Shown here: one piece after another, positions 1 through 7,930 of the stretch
Numbering within the stretch: position 1 is the first letter of the stretch
Layout: every line of letters starts with the position of its first letter
From: an uncultured Peptostreptococcus sp.
Lineage (GTDB): Bacteria > Bacillota > Clostridia > Peptostreptococcales > Peptostreptococcaceae
Direction of reading: 5' to 3'
Assembly: GCA_900759325.1 (NCBI GenBank)
Contig: CAAEUW010000036.1
Coordinates: 1-44,635 of the forward strand
Length of the DNA stretch: 44,635 nucleotides
Program-made: the position numbers and the translations under genes
The notes under the pieces: generated by a model
Databases searched by the model: none
Told to the model about the DNA's origin: nothing
Seen by the model: only the letters and a program-made list of their open reading frames with translations

Positions 1-2
1 TA

Positions 3-47
3 TTTTCGTGGTATGGATATCATAAAGATGCATTTGCATTGTACTAA
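3..47 (+). CDS. Possible 3' end of an upstream gene (partial)
   Basis: The reading frame starting at base 3 is open from the window edge to a TAA at 45-47 and would give a C-terminus ending GYHKDAFALY. It uses codons typical of the rest of the window. A second frame, from base 1, is also open to a TAG at 52-54, but it contains CGT, which is rare here. Either could be the tail of the gene whose terminator lies at 96-127. There is too little sequence to identify a product. Confidence 0.3.
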   Translation, partial: FSWYGYHKDAFALY

Positions 48-55
48 AAACTAGA

Positions 56-83
56 AAAGTCCACACTTTTACATGTGGACTTT
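56..83 (+). other. Perfect 10-bp hairpin after the upstream gene
   Basis: AAAGTCCACA at 56-65 pairs perfectly with TGTGGACTTT at 74-83 around an 8-base loop. No clear T-run follows, so it is not a convincing terminator alone. It sits just before the stronger terminator at 96-127, and may act as a first weak terminator or protect the 3' end of the upstream mRNA. Confidence 0.5.
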
Positions 84-95
84 GTCTACAGTCTG

Positions 96-127
96 AGCCT
101 TTAGAATGTTCTGAAGGCTTTTCTTTT
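96..127 (+). terminator. Rho-independent terminator of the upstream unit
   Basis: A 10-bp stem (AGCCTTTAGA at 96-105 with TCTGAAGGCT at 110-119, one G-T wobble) with a 4-base loop is followed by TTTCTTTT. This separates whatever lies left of the window from the lic locus. Confidence 0.8.
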
Positions 128-163
128 CGTATACTTTTAAGTTGATAGAGTATATTGTCCATA

Positions 164-192
164 TTGACATTTTCTCTAGAAAAGAATATACT
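164..192 (+). promoter_or_regulatory. Sigma-A type promoter of the lic locus
   Basis: TTGACA at 164-169, a 17-bp spacer and TATACT at 187-192 make a near-consensus housekeeping promoter. Transcription would start near 199, about 40 bases before the ATG at 239. It is the only strong promoter I see ahead of the licA-licB-licC genes. Confidence 0.8.
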
Positions 193-238
193 TAATTTAT
201 GTTCATATAATGAACAAATCTATTGAAGGGTTGATAAA

Positions 239-2128
239 ATGAGTAGATTATATGATATTTTATTGTTGATAAATAATAATGAAAAGGTGACACAGAGGAT
301 GCTGGCTGATGAGTCTGGTATATCGCTTGGTGCAGTAAACTCTATTGTAAAGAACCTTGAAGAAGAAAACTATATAGTCAAAGCACCTAATTCAAAGTCG
401 GGCTATAGCCTAACTAAGCAGGGTATGGAAGTGCTTGAGAACTTCATAGTTGAAAATCAAAACAGAAGGATTAACTTGGAGTCAAAAAAAGACCAAGAAG
501 GCTTGTCTCAGGCAGTAATATTAGCTGATAGGGCAATTGGCGACTTCGGTAAACCTACAGGCTTCCTAAAGATTGGCGAGGAGACTGTTGCAAAGAGAAT
601 ATTGAAGCTCCTTGGAGACTTGGACCTAGATGAGATAATAGTTGTTGTAGGCTATAAGTCTGACTACTATAAGGAATTAGCCATGTCTAACCCAAAAATA
701 AAAATAGTAGAAAATGACAAGCACAAGTACAGGGGGAGTATGTATTCCTTGTCCTTATGTAAGGATTATATTAGGGGTAACTTCATCCTAATGTCAGATA
801 ACTTGATATTTGAGGAAAGGGCTATAAAGAGTCTTTTGTCGAGCCCAGACCAAACCACTATGCTGATTACGTCTGAATCGGGTTCTGGAAATGAAACCTT
901 AGTTGAGTTAAGAGATGGTTGGGTTTACAAGTTATCTAAGGATATCCACCAATTTAATAGGGTGGACGGGGAATTGGTTGGCTTAGCTAAACTATCAAGC
1001 TCCTTCTACTATAAGATGTTAGACCAATATAAAAGAAATAAGAATCCATACATGGATTATGAGCATACTATAATTGATGTAGGTAGGGAATACAAGGTTG
1101 GCTATATTAAGCTAGATGACCTTATGTGGTATGAGATCAATAATAAGGAGAATTTTGCTAAGGCCAAGGGGCAGGTATATTCTGGTATTCTTAGAAGGGA
1201 TGACAAGATGAAGCTTGCAGACATTAAGGATGAGCTAATTCAGGTCCTTGGTGTTAATGAGGATAAAATAGGTAAGATTGAACCTGCTGGGGGCATGACC
1301 AATAAAAACTATAAGGTTGACATAGATGGTCAGGCCTACATACTTAGGGTAGCTGGTGCTGGCACAAAGAGTATGATTAGTAGGATAAATGAAAAGTCAA
1401 ACTCTATTATAGCGGGCATACTTGGCTTGAATACAGAAATCCTATACTTTAATGAGGAAACAGGTACCAAGGTAAGTAAGCTCATTGAAAGTGCAGAAAC
1501 CCTAAACCCTACAACAGCCAAGAAGGAAGAAAACATGGAAATAGTAGCCCATCTCCTAAAGAAGCTACATTTCTCGTGTGTAGATTTTGATAATGAATTC
1601 AATGTATTTAGGGAGATAGAGAAGTACGAGGGGCTAGTTGAGGAGGTCAAGGGTTCCTACTACGATGATGAGTACCCGATTATAAGGAAGAAGGTTATGG
1701 CCCTAGAGGCAGTATTAGATGAAATAGGTAAGGACCTATATACCTGCCACAACGATACAGTTCCTGAGAATTTCATCAAGGGCTTAGACAAAAACTATCT
1801 TATTGACTGGGAGTATTCTGGTATGAATGATCCAATGTGGGATATAGCTGGACATATTATAGAATGTGACTTCAATAGGGACGAGGAAGACCTATTTAAG
1901 AACAAGTATTTTAGTATAGACTATGATTTGAAGAAGGGGTCAGACAAGCCTAGCCCAGTCCAAGAGGAAAAAATTCTCCTATTTAAGATATGTCAAGACT
2001 TTTTGTGGTCAATATGGACAGTCTACAAGGAGGCCAAGGGAGTTTCCTTTGGTGACTACGGTCCAATGAGGTATGAAAGGACCAAACAGAATATAGAAAA
2101 ATTCTATGAGATATATATGCAGTCTTAA
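239..2128 (+). CDS. licA: Winged-helix / nucleotidyltransferase-like / choline kinase fusion (LicA type)
   Basis: This 629-residue protein has three parts. Residues 1-78 form a MarR-like winged helix. Residues about 90-310 resemble a LicC-type sugar-nucleotide/choline cytidylyltransferase. Residues about 322-629 are a choline kinase of the APH fold, with CHNDTVPENF at 503-512 as the catalytic loop and IDWEYSGMNDPMWDIA at 522-537 as the metal-binding segment. The kinase would make phosphocholine from imported choline. The middle domain keeps the MSDN segment near 186 but lacks the usual AAGxGTRLxPxT nucleotide loop: residues 92-112 read AVILADRAIGDFGKPTGFLKI. It may therefore be inactive or a sensor. 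Ordinary LicA proteins are about half this length. The ATG follows a GAAGGG ribosome site and a strong promoter. The kinase call is firm; DNA binding and any regulatory role are inference. Confidence 0.85.
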   Translation: MSRLYDILLLINNNEKVTQRMLADESGISLGAVNSIVKNLEEENYIVKAPNSKSGYSLTKQGMEVLENFIVENQNRRINLESKKDQEGLSQAVILADRAIGDFGKPTGFLKIGEETVAKRILKLLGDLDLDEIIVVVGYKSDYYKELAMSNPKIKIVENDKHKYRGSMYSLSLCKDYIRGNFILMSDNLIFEERAIKSLLSSPDQTTMLITSESGSGNETLVELRDGWVYKLSKDIHQFNRVDGELVGLAKLSSSFYYKMLDQYKRNKNPYMDYEHTIIDVGREYKVGYIKLDDLMWYEINNKENFAKAKGQVYSGILRRDDKMKLADIKDELIQVLGVNEDKIGKIEPAGGMTNKNYKVDIDGQAYILRVAGAGTKSMISRINEKSNSIIAGILGLNTEILYFNEETGTKVSKLIESAETLNPTTAKKEENMEIVAHLLKKLHFSCVDFDNEFNVFREIEKYEGLVEEVKGSYYDDEYPIIRKKVMALEAVLDEIGKDLYTCHNDTVPENFIKGLDKNYLIDWEYSGMNDPMWDIAGHIIECDFNRDEEDLFKNKYFSIDYDLKKGSDKPSPVQEEKILLFKICQDFLWSIWTVYKEAKGVSFGDYGPMRYERTKQNIEKFYEIYMQS

Positions 2129-2195
2129 GTATTAGTTTTATGTAGTTTTTGCTAGAAGAGATAGAGATGAGTATTTTATGTGTTCGGAGGATATA

Positions 2196-3146
2196 ATGAT
2201 TAAGAATTATAGGAATAACTTGAAATTTGGGGTATCGTCGGCCCTCCTATCAGGTATTTTTTGGGGAATGGATACTGTATTAACAGGTGTGATTTTGGCT
2301 AAGTCACCCTTTGTATCCACAGCCCAGGCCATAGCCATTGCACCAATAGTAGGAGCCTTTCTCCATGACTTTTCATCCGCTTTTTGGATGACCATTCTTT
2401 CTATTATTAGGAAGGATTTTATACATACACTAAAGCTTTTATGGTCAAAGAGTGGTAGGTATGTGATTTTAGCCGCCCTATTTGGAGGGCCTATAGGTAT
2501 GATGGCCTATATGTTTGCTATTACAAATATTGGAGCCAGCTATACAGCGTCCATTTCTGCCATGTATCCTGCTGCAGGTGCATTTTTCAGCTATCTATTT
2601 TTAAAGATTAAGCTATCCAAAAAGGGATGGTTGGGCCTATTTTTGAGTATTCTATCAATTATTATTTTGGGATATACACCAGGTCAAGTAGAGGTGAAGA
2701 ATTTTGCCCTAGGCTTCGGTGCTGCCCTAGTAACAGTACTTGCATGGTCACTAGAGAGCGTAATTTGTGCCTATGGTATGAAGGATGATATAACACCTGT
2801 AGAGGCTTTATGGATTAGACAGATGACTTCTGCTTTTATATATGTTATCATTGTGGTATTATTTATAAAGGGAGCTCCGCTTTCTGCGGAGATAGTCTCA
2901 TCCAAGCTAATGATATTTATAGCTATAACAGCCTTTATTGGGACTGCATCCTATCTATGCTATTATAGTGCCATAGATTCTATAGGACCAGTTAAGGCAA
3001 CGGGCCTTAATATTACATATTCTATATGGGCCATGATAATATCCATTATAGCCTTGGGAACAGAATTTAATCTAAGACTGGTATTTTGTTCAGTATTGAT
3101 CATTATTGGATCAGTATTGGTATCCAAGGACCAGGCTGAAGCATAA
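2196..3146 (+). CDS. licB: Choline transporter, DMT/EamA family (LicB type)
   Basis: A 316-residue hydrophobic protein with about ten predicted membrane helices in two EamA-like halves, resembling LicB, the choline permease of phosphorylcholine loci. It would supply choline to the LicA-type kinase encoded just upstream. I start it at ATG 2196 because GGAGG at 2186-2190 is correctly spaced for it; the ATG at 2178, six codons earlier, has no ribosome site and would place the GGAGG inside the gene. It lies 67 bases after licA and 17 bases before licC, with no terminator between, so the three are probably co-transcribed. Substrate assignment rests on the neighbours as much as on the sequence, since DMT transporters are diverse. 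Confidence 0.85.
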   Translation: MIKNYRNNLKFGVSSALLSGIFWGMDTVLTGVILAKSPFVSTAQAIAIAPIVGAFLHDFSSAFWMTILSIIRKDFIHTLKLLWSKSGRYVILAALFGGPIGMMAYMFAITNIGASYTASISAMYPAAGAFFSYLFLKIKLSKKGWLGLFLSILSIIILGYTPGQVEVKNFALGFGAALVTVLAWSLESVICAYGMKDDITPVEALWIRQMTSAFIYVIIVVLFIKGAPLSAEIVSSKLMIFIAITAFIGTASYLCYYSAIDSIGPVKATGLNITYSIWAMIISIIALGTEFNLRLVFCSVLIIIGSVLVSKDQAEA

Positions 3147-3163
3147 CAATAGGAGTTAAGAAT

Positions 3164-3862
3164 ATGAGAGCAATTATTTTAGCTGCTGGCATGGGGACTA
3201 GACTTAGGCCCATAACGAACAAGAAGCCAAAGTCACTGGTTGAAGTTGCCGGTGAAGCTATGACTGAGAGACAAGTTAGATTTTTGAAAGATAAGGGTAT
3301 AAACGATATAATAGTAGTAGTGGGCTACCAGAAAGACGCCTTCGACTATTTAGTTGACAAGTATGGGGTGGAGCTGGTATTCAATGAGAAGTATGATACC
3401 TACAACAATATTTATTCTATGTATAAGGTAAGAGACCTTCTTCCAGGATCATATGTCCTAGAAGGGGATATATATATGAACAATAATATAATAGATACTA
3501 GTGTGACCAGGTCTACTTATTTTTCTTGTTACAAGGAGGGCTTCATAAACGAATGGAAGCTTGTAGTAGATGATAAGGGTAGGGTTAAGGCCATTGACAT
3601 CTGTGACGGTGATGGCTATATCATGTGTGGTGTATCCTATTGGGACCACATGGACGGTCAATATATCAAGGAAAGACTAGATAATATTGAGGAAATAGAG
3701 GACTACCAGAATAAATACTGGGATGATGTAGTCAGAGATAATATGGATAAGCTAAATGTCACAATCAAAAAGCTAGAAAAAAATGACCTGATGGAAATAG
3801 ACAATGTTGAAGATCTTAAGAAGGTCGAAGACTACCTATACAGTCAGGCTGATGACAAATAA
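3164..3862 (+). CDS. licC: CTP:phosphocholine cytidylyltransferase
   Basis: At 232 residues this matches pneumococcal LicC in length and across the whole chain as I recall it. It has the intact nucleotide loop AAGMGTRLRP at residues 7-16, a KPKSLVEV segment with the conserved lysine, YNNIYSMY, the metal-site EGDIYM and the STYFSCYKE segment. It makes CDP-choline from phosphocholine and CTP, the donor for attaching phosphocholine to cell-surface polymers. It is the last of the three lic genes and has an AGGAG site before its ATG. The intact motif here contrasts with the eroded copy inside the licA product. Transferases of the LicD type are not encoded in this window. Confidence 0.92.
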   Translation: MRAIILAAGMGTRLRPITNKKPKSLVEVAGEAMTERQVRFLKDKGINDIIVVVGYQKDAFDYLVDKYGVELVFNEKYDTYNNIYSMYKVRDLLPGSYVLEGDIYMNNNIIDTSVTRSTYFSCYKEGFINEWKLVVDDKGRVKAIDICDGDGYIMCGVSYWDHMDGQYIKERLDNIEEIEDYQNKYWDDVVRDNMDKLNVTIKKLEKNDLMEIDNVEDLKKVEDYLYSQADDK

Positions 3863-3878
3863 ACTAAATAAATACCTG

Positions 3879-3914
3879 ATAGGCCTATAATTATAAGAAA
3901 GATTGAAGGCCTAT
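3879..3914 (+). repeat. Inverted repeat between licC and the alcohol dehydrogenase gene
   Basis: ATAGGCCT at 3879-3886 and AGGCCTAT at 3907-3914 are perfect 8-base arms 20 bases apart. There is no T-run after the right arm, so it is a poor terminator. It may be an operator or an mRNA hairpin just ahead of the downstream ribosome site. Confidence 0.35.
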
Positions 3915-3949
3915 TAGGAGTATTACATATTAATAAAGGAGGAATTTCT

Positions 3950-5125
3950 ATGTACAATTTCAATATGCACTTAAATACAAGTATCCACTTCGGTAAGGGT
4001 CAGGTTGAAAAGCTAGGCAAGGATATTATAAAGTATACGGATAAGGTACTGCTAGTATATGGTGGTGGCAGTATCAAGAGAAATGGTATTTATGATGCCG
4101 TAGTGGCCAACCTAAAGGCTAATAATATAGATTTTGTTGAACTAGACGGTGTAGACCCAAATCCAAGGATTGAATCAGTTAGAGAGGGAATCAAACTCTG
4201 TAGGGAAAACCAGCTTGGTGGCGTTCTAGCAGTTGGTGGAGGTAGTTCAATTGACTGCTCCAAAGTCATAGCTGCCGGCGTAAAATACGATGGTGACCCT
4301 TGGGATCTTGTTCTAGACAGGACAAAAATTAAGGATGCAATCCCAGTTTTTACTGTCTTGACATTATCAGCTACCGGTTCAGAGATGAATGCTGGAGCGG
4401 TTATATCAAACATGACAACTAACCAGAAGCTAGGGACAGGTATGCCAGGTATTACCCTACCAAAGTCTTCTATACTTGATCCAGAGTATACATTTACAGT
4501 TCCAGCCAAGCATACAGCTGCTGGTACTGCTGATATCATAAGTCATACATTTGAAAATTACTTTACAAATGTAAAGGGAGGCTATCTTCAGGCTAGGTTT
4601 GCAGAGGCAATCTTAAAGACTTGCTTCCACTACGGACCTATTGCCTGTAAGGAACCAGACAACTATGAGGCTAGGGCCAACCTGATGTGGGCTTCTTCAT
4701 GGGCTATCAATGGTTTGATTTCAGGTGGTTCAGCTAACAACTGGTCAGTCCATCCTATGGAGCATGAGTTAAGTGCCTACTATGATGTAACTCACGGTGT
4801 GGGACTTGCTATATTGACTCCTCACTGGATGAGGTATGTCCTAAATGATGAGACACTAGATAATTTTGTTGATTATGGTGTTAATGTGTGGGGTCTTGAC
4901 CCAAGTTTAGATAAGTATGAGATAGCAAATAAGGCAATAGACCTTACTCAGGACTTCTTCTGCAAGGACCTAAATATGCCTGCCAGCCTAACTGATATAG
5001 GTATAGACGATGAAAACTTTGAAGTAATGGCTAAACATGCTGCCAATGTCAAGGGTGGAAGCATACAGGGCTTTGTAAATTTAAAGCCGGAGGACATAGT
5101 TAAAATATACCAGGCCGCCTTATAG
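3950..5125 (+). CDS. Iron-containing alcohol dehydrogenase (YqhD/BDH-like)
   Basis: A 391-residue group III alcohol dehydrogenase. The nucleotide-binding GGGS near residues 38-41 and GGGSSIDCSKVIAAG near 96-110 are present, and the metal ligands are visible as D195 and H199 (ADIISH), H268 (HPMEH) and H282 (THGVG), closely matching the spacing in E. coli YqhD. Such enzymes reduce short aldehydes to alcohols with NADPH or NADH. It follows licC by 87 bases with its own strong AAGGAGG site. A functional link to choline metabolism is not supported by the sequence; the gene may simply be adjacent. The exact substrate cannot be read from the sequence. Confidence 0.88.
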   Translation: MYNFNMHLNTSIHFGKGQVEKLGKDIIKYTDKVLLVYGGGSIKRNGIYDAVVANLKANNIDFVELDGVDPNPRIESVREGIKLCRENQLGGVLAVGGGSSIDCSKVIAAGVKYDGDPWDLVLDRTKIKDAIPVFTVLTLSATGSEMNAGAVISNMTTNQKLGTGMPGITLPKSSILDPEYTFTVPAKHTAAGTADIISHTFENYFTNVKGGYLQARFAEAILKTCFHYGPIACKEPDNYEARANLMWASSWAINGLISGGSANNWSVHPMEHELSAYYDVTHGVGLAILTPHWMRYVLNDETLDNFVDYGVNVWGLDPSLDKYEIANKAIDLTQDFFCKDLNMPASLTDIGIDDENFEVMAKHAANVKGGSIQGFVNLKPEDIVKIYQAAL

Positions 5126-5154
5126 AAAATGAATGAGTAAAATGGCTAAATAGC

Positions 5155-5183
5155 TTGACAGGTCTAGGTATAGATGTTAAAAT
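5155..5183 (+). promoter_or_regulatory. Promoter of rpsB-tsf
   Basis: TTGACA at 5155-5160, 17 bases, then TAAAAT at 5178-5183. Transcription would begin near 5190 and produce a leader of about 115 bases before rpsB. Confidence 0.75.
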
Positions 5184-5219
5184 AATAGAGGTTATTTTAA
5201 AAACTAAATTAAATAAACA

Positions 5220-5276
5220 CAGCAACGGGATTCTTAAAAGGTGCCTATAGGGTTTTTTAGGAAGTAGAACGTGCTG
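5220..5276 (+). ncRNA. Structured 5' leader of rpsB (candidate S2 autoregulatory element)
   Basis: An outer helix pairs CAGCAACG (5220-5227) with CGTGCTG (5270-5276), leaving one bulged A. An inner helix pairs TTCTTAAAA (5231-5239) with TTTTAGGAA (5255-5263), with one wobble and a loop that contains CCTATAGG. The ribosome site lies 14 bases downstream. S2 operons in other bacteria carry leader RNAs that bind S2; that this one does so is inference, and I do not recognise it as a named family. Confidence 0.45.
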
Positions 5277-5304
5277 GAGGTAAAAACCAAGGAGGAAAAA
5301 TTAA

Positions 5305-6066
5305 ATGTCAGTAATTTCAATGAAGCAATTGCTAGAAGCTGGTGTACACTTCGGTCACCAGACTAGAAGATGGAACCCAAAGATGGCCAAGTTTATATTC
5401 ACAGAAAGAAATGGAATATATATCATTGACCTACAGAAAACAGTAAAGAAGATTGATGAAGCATACAAGTTCATGCAGGAAGTAGCAGAAACTGGTAAGC
5501 CAATCCTTTTCGTTGGTACTAAGAAGCAGGCTCAGGAAGCTATCAAGGAAGAAGCTCAGAGATGTGGTATGTACTTCGTAAACGAAAGATGGCTAGGTGG
5601 TATGCTAACTAACCACAAGACAATCAAGACTAGAATCCAGAAGTTAAGAGAATTGGAAGCAATGGAAGAAGATGGTACATTTGATGTACTACCAAAGAAG
5701 GAAGTAATCAAGCTAAGAGCAGAAAAGGAAAAGCTAGAAAAGTTCTTAGGTGGAGTTAAGGATATGCCTGAACTACCAGCTGCACTATTCGTAGTAGACC
5801 CAAGAAAAGAAAACATAGCTATTCAGGAAGCTCACAGACTAGGTATTCCTGTAATAGGAACAGTTGATACTAACTGTGATCCAGATGAAATCGACTACCC
5901 AATCCCAGCAAATGATGATGCTATCAGAGCTGTAAAGTTAATAACTGGAGCAATGGCTAGTGCCATAATCGAAGCTAGACAAGGTCTTGATGACGTAGCT
6001 GAAGAATCTGAAGCTGTAGAAGTTGAAGAAACTGAAGAAACTACTGAAACTACAGAAGAAATGTAA
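5305..6066 (+). CDS. rpsB: 30S ribosomal protein S2
   Basis: A 253-residue S2 protein, recognisable from its opening MKQLLEAGVHFGHQTRRWNP, the NERWLGGMLTN segment and VVDPRKENIAIQEA. It binds the 30S subunit near the head-body junction and is needed for S1 recruitment where S1 is present. The C-terminus ends in an acidic Glu/Thr tail from about residue 230, a variable part of the family. It is the first gene of the rpsB-tsf-pyrH-frr series, has a perfect AAGGAGG site, and is preceded by a structured leader. Confidence 0.98.
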   Translation: MSVISMKQLLEAGVHFGHQTRRWNPKMAKFIFTERNGIYIIDLQKTVKKIDEAYKFMQEVAETGKPILFVGTKKQAQEAIKEEAQRCGMYFVNERWLGGMLTNHKTIKTRIQKLRELEAMEEDGTFDVLPKKEVIKLRAEKEKLEKFLGGVKDMPELPAALFVVDPRKENIAIQEAHRLGIPVIGTVDTNCDPDEIDYPIPANDDAIRAVKLITGAMASAIIEARQGLDDVAEESEAVEVEETEETTETTEEM

Positions 6067-6093
6067 TCAACTTACATTCAATATGTAAAGCTT

Positions 6094-6121
6094 ATGGTAA
6101 GGGCAATGCCCTTACCATTTT
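6094..6121 (+). terminator. Attenuator-like hairpin between rpsB and tsf
   Basis: An 11-bp perfect stem (ATGGTAAGGGC at 6094-6104, GCCCTTACCAT at 6108-6118) with an AAT loop is followed by only a short T-run. Partial termination here would lower tsf transcription relative to rpsB. Such intercistronic attenuation is also known in E. coli rpsB-tsf. Confidence 0.65.
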
Positions 6122-6166
6122 GTGAATACAATAGGAAAATTATTATATTATTAGGAGGATTTTACA

Positions 6167-7075
6167 ATGGCTGTAACTGCACAGATGGTAAAAGAATTAA
6201 GAGAAGCGACAGGCGCAGGTATGATGGACTGCAAGAAGGCTCTTACTGAAGCTGATGGAAATATGGAAAGAGCAGTTGATATATTAAGAGAAAAGGGTCT
6301 TTCTAAGGCTGCTAAGAAGGCTGATAGAGTAGCGGCTGAAGGTCTAGTAACTATAAAGACTAATGCTGACAACACTGTTGCTGCAATAGTAGAAGTAAAC
6401 TCAGAAACTGACTTCGTTGCAAAGAACCAGGATTTCAAGGACTTTGTAGCAGATGTTGCTGAAATGGTTCTAGAAGGAGACGTTGCAGATGTTGAGGCAC
6501 TTCTTGCTTCAAACCACAAGGAAGGCAAGCCTCTAAAGGATGTATTAAATGATAGGGTTGCTACAATCGGTGAAAAGCTAGATGTAAGAAGATTTGAGAG
6601 AATTGCCACTAATGGTAAGGTAGCTGGATATATCCACGGAGGTGGAAAGATTGGTGTTGTAGTTGAACTTGCTACAGACTCAAATGATGAAAGAGTATTA
6701 ACTCTTGGTAAGGATATTGCTATGCAGGTAGCTGCTATGAACCCTAAGTACATCTCAAGAGATGATGTAGATCCAGAATACATAGCTCACGAAACAGAAG
6801 TCTTAACTCAGCAGGCCCTTAATGAAGGAAAGCCAGCTAATATAGTTGAAAAGATGGTTGTTGGTAGATTAAACAAGGAATTAAAGGAAGTATGCTTGGT
6901 AGACCAGGTGTTCGTAAAGGATTCTGAGTTAACTATATCTAAGCTTATAGCTAAGGTTGCTAAGGAAGTAGCTAGTGATATTAGCGTTGCTAATATGGTT
7001 AGATACGAAGTTGGTGAAGGTATTGAAAAGAGAGAAGAAAACTTTGCTGAAGAAGTAGCTAAGCAGATGAAGTAA
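6167..7075 (+). CDS. tsf: Elongation factor Ts
   Basis: A 302-residue EF-Ts, the GDP-exchange factor for EF-Tu. The N-terminal UBA-like module (VKELREATGAGMMDCKKAL) and the conserved TDFVAKN exchange loop are both present, followed by the two core subdomains. It is preceded by an AGGAGG site and by the hairpin at 6094-6118, and followed by a terminator at 7086-7115. The order rpsB-tsf-pyrH-frr is the common bacterial one. Confidence 0.98.
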   Translation: MAVTAQMVKELREATGAGMMDCKKALTEADGNMERAVDILREKGLSKAAKKADRVAAEGLVTIKTNADNTVAAIVEVNSETDFVAKNQDFKDFVADVAEMVLEGDVADVEALLASNHKEGKPLKDVLNDRVATIGEKLDVRRFERIATNGKVAGYIHGGGKIGVVVELATDSNDERVLTLGKDIAMQVAAMNPKYISRDDVDPEYIAHETEVLTQQALNEGKPANIVEKMVVGRLNKELKEVCLVDQVFVKDSELTISKLIAKVAKEVASDISVANMVRYEVGEGIEKREENFAEEVAKQMK

Positions 7076-7085
7076 TTGTAATTAA

Positions 7086-7115
7086 AGAGGACACTTCTTG
7101 TGTTCTCTTTTTTTT
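7086..7115 (+). terminator. Terminator between tsf and pyrH
   Basis: AGAGGACAC (7086-7094) pairs with GTGTTCTCT (7100-7108), with one wobble, around a 5-base loop, followed by seven T. It lies only 25 bases before the pyrH ATG, so pyrH depends on readthrough or on a promoter I do not see. Confidence 0.8.
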
Positions 7116-7139
7116 AAGATATTGTTAGGAGGAGTAAAA

Positions 7140-7847
7140 ATGAGTGAACAGCCAATGTATAAGAGAGTATTACTAAAGATAAGTGGGGAAGCCCTTTCTG
7201 GAGGGACTGGATTTGGTATAAACAACGATGTTGTAAATGAAATCTCTTTAGGTATCAAGAAGCTTAATGATGTAGGCGTAGAGGTAGCCGTTGTCGTAGG
7301 TGGAGGAAACTTCTGGAGAGGCAGAACTAGCCAGGGTATGGACAGGACGACTGCTGACTATATAGGTATGTTGGCAACAGTTATGAATGCCATGGCCCTA
7401 CAGGATTCACTGGAAAATATTGGCGTGCCAACAAGAGTTCAGACAGGTATAGAAATGAACAAGGTAGCAGAACCATATATCAGAAGAAGAGCTGTCAGAC
7501 ACCTTGAAAAGGGTAGGGTAGTTATATTTGGGGCAGGAACAGGTAACCCATACTTCTCAACAGATACTGCTGCAGCCTTGAGAGCTGCTGAAATGGAGGC
7601 AGATGTAATCCTTCTTGCTAAGAACGTAGATGCTGTATATGACAAGGATCCAAAGGAGCACGCTGATGCTAAGAAGTTCACTAAGCTTTCATATATGGAA
7701 GTTATTAATAGGGAGCTGAAGGTAATGGATTCAACTGCAACTTCTTTATGCATGGACAACAAGATAACTATTAAGGTATTCGAATTAAATACTGAAAATA
7801 TAATTAAGGTTGTTTATGGAGAAGATGTAGGTACTACAGTAGAATAG
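7140..7847 (+). CDS. pyrH: UMP kinase
   Basis: A 235-residue bacterial-type UMP kinase of the amino acid kinase fold, making UDP from UMP with ATP. Visible segments are LKISGEAL, VVVGGGNFWRG, the GxGTGNPYFSTDTAAALRA nucleotide region and the KNVDAVYDKDP motif. I start it at ATG 7140, placed behind AGGAGG at 7128-7133; an in-frame start at 7098 lies inside the terminator hairpin and has no ribosome site. Pyrimidine enzymes of this type are usually regulated by GTP and UTP. Confidence 0.97.
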   Translation: MSEQPMYKRVLLKISGEALSGGTGFGINNDVVNEISLGIKKLNDVGVEVAVVVGGGNFWRGRTSQGMDRTTADYIGMLATVMNAMALQDSLENIGVPTRVQTGIEMNKVAEPYIRRRAVRHLEKGRVVIFGAGTGNPYFSTDTAAALRAAEMEADVILLAKNVDAVYDKDPKEHADAKKFTKLSYMEVINRELKVMDSTATSLCMDNKITIKVFELNTENIIKVVYGEDVGTTVE

Positions 7848-7930
7848 TAAGTGAAATCGTAGTATAATATATATAAGTAATAAATTAAAAAAATTTAGGC
7901 GTATATATAACGCATATTAGGAGGTAAAAT

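Noticed and set aside
3164..3862. licC as a glucose-1-phosphate thymidylyltransferase
   Set aside because: The length, the YNNIYSMY and STYFSCYKE segments and the licA-licB context fit choline cytidylyltransferase, not RfbA/RmlA.
6151..6783. A long open frame (210 codons) antisense to tsf, and similar antisense frames opposite guaB-, rnj- and adh-like genes
   Set aside because: They mirror the real genes, have Ser-rich low-complexity translations, lack ribosome sites and resemble no family.
7098..7139. Upstream in-frame start for pyrH
   Set aside because: It lies within the tsf terminator hairpin and has no ribosome site, while ATG 7140 has a good AGGAGG.
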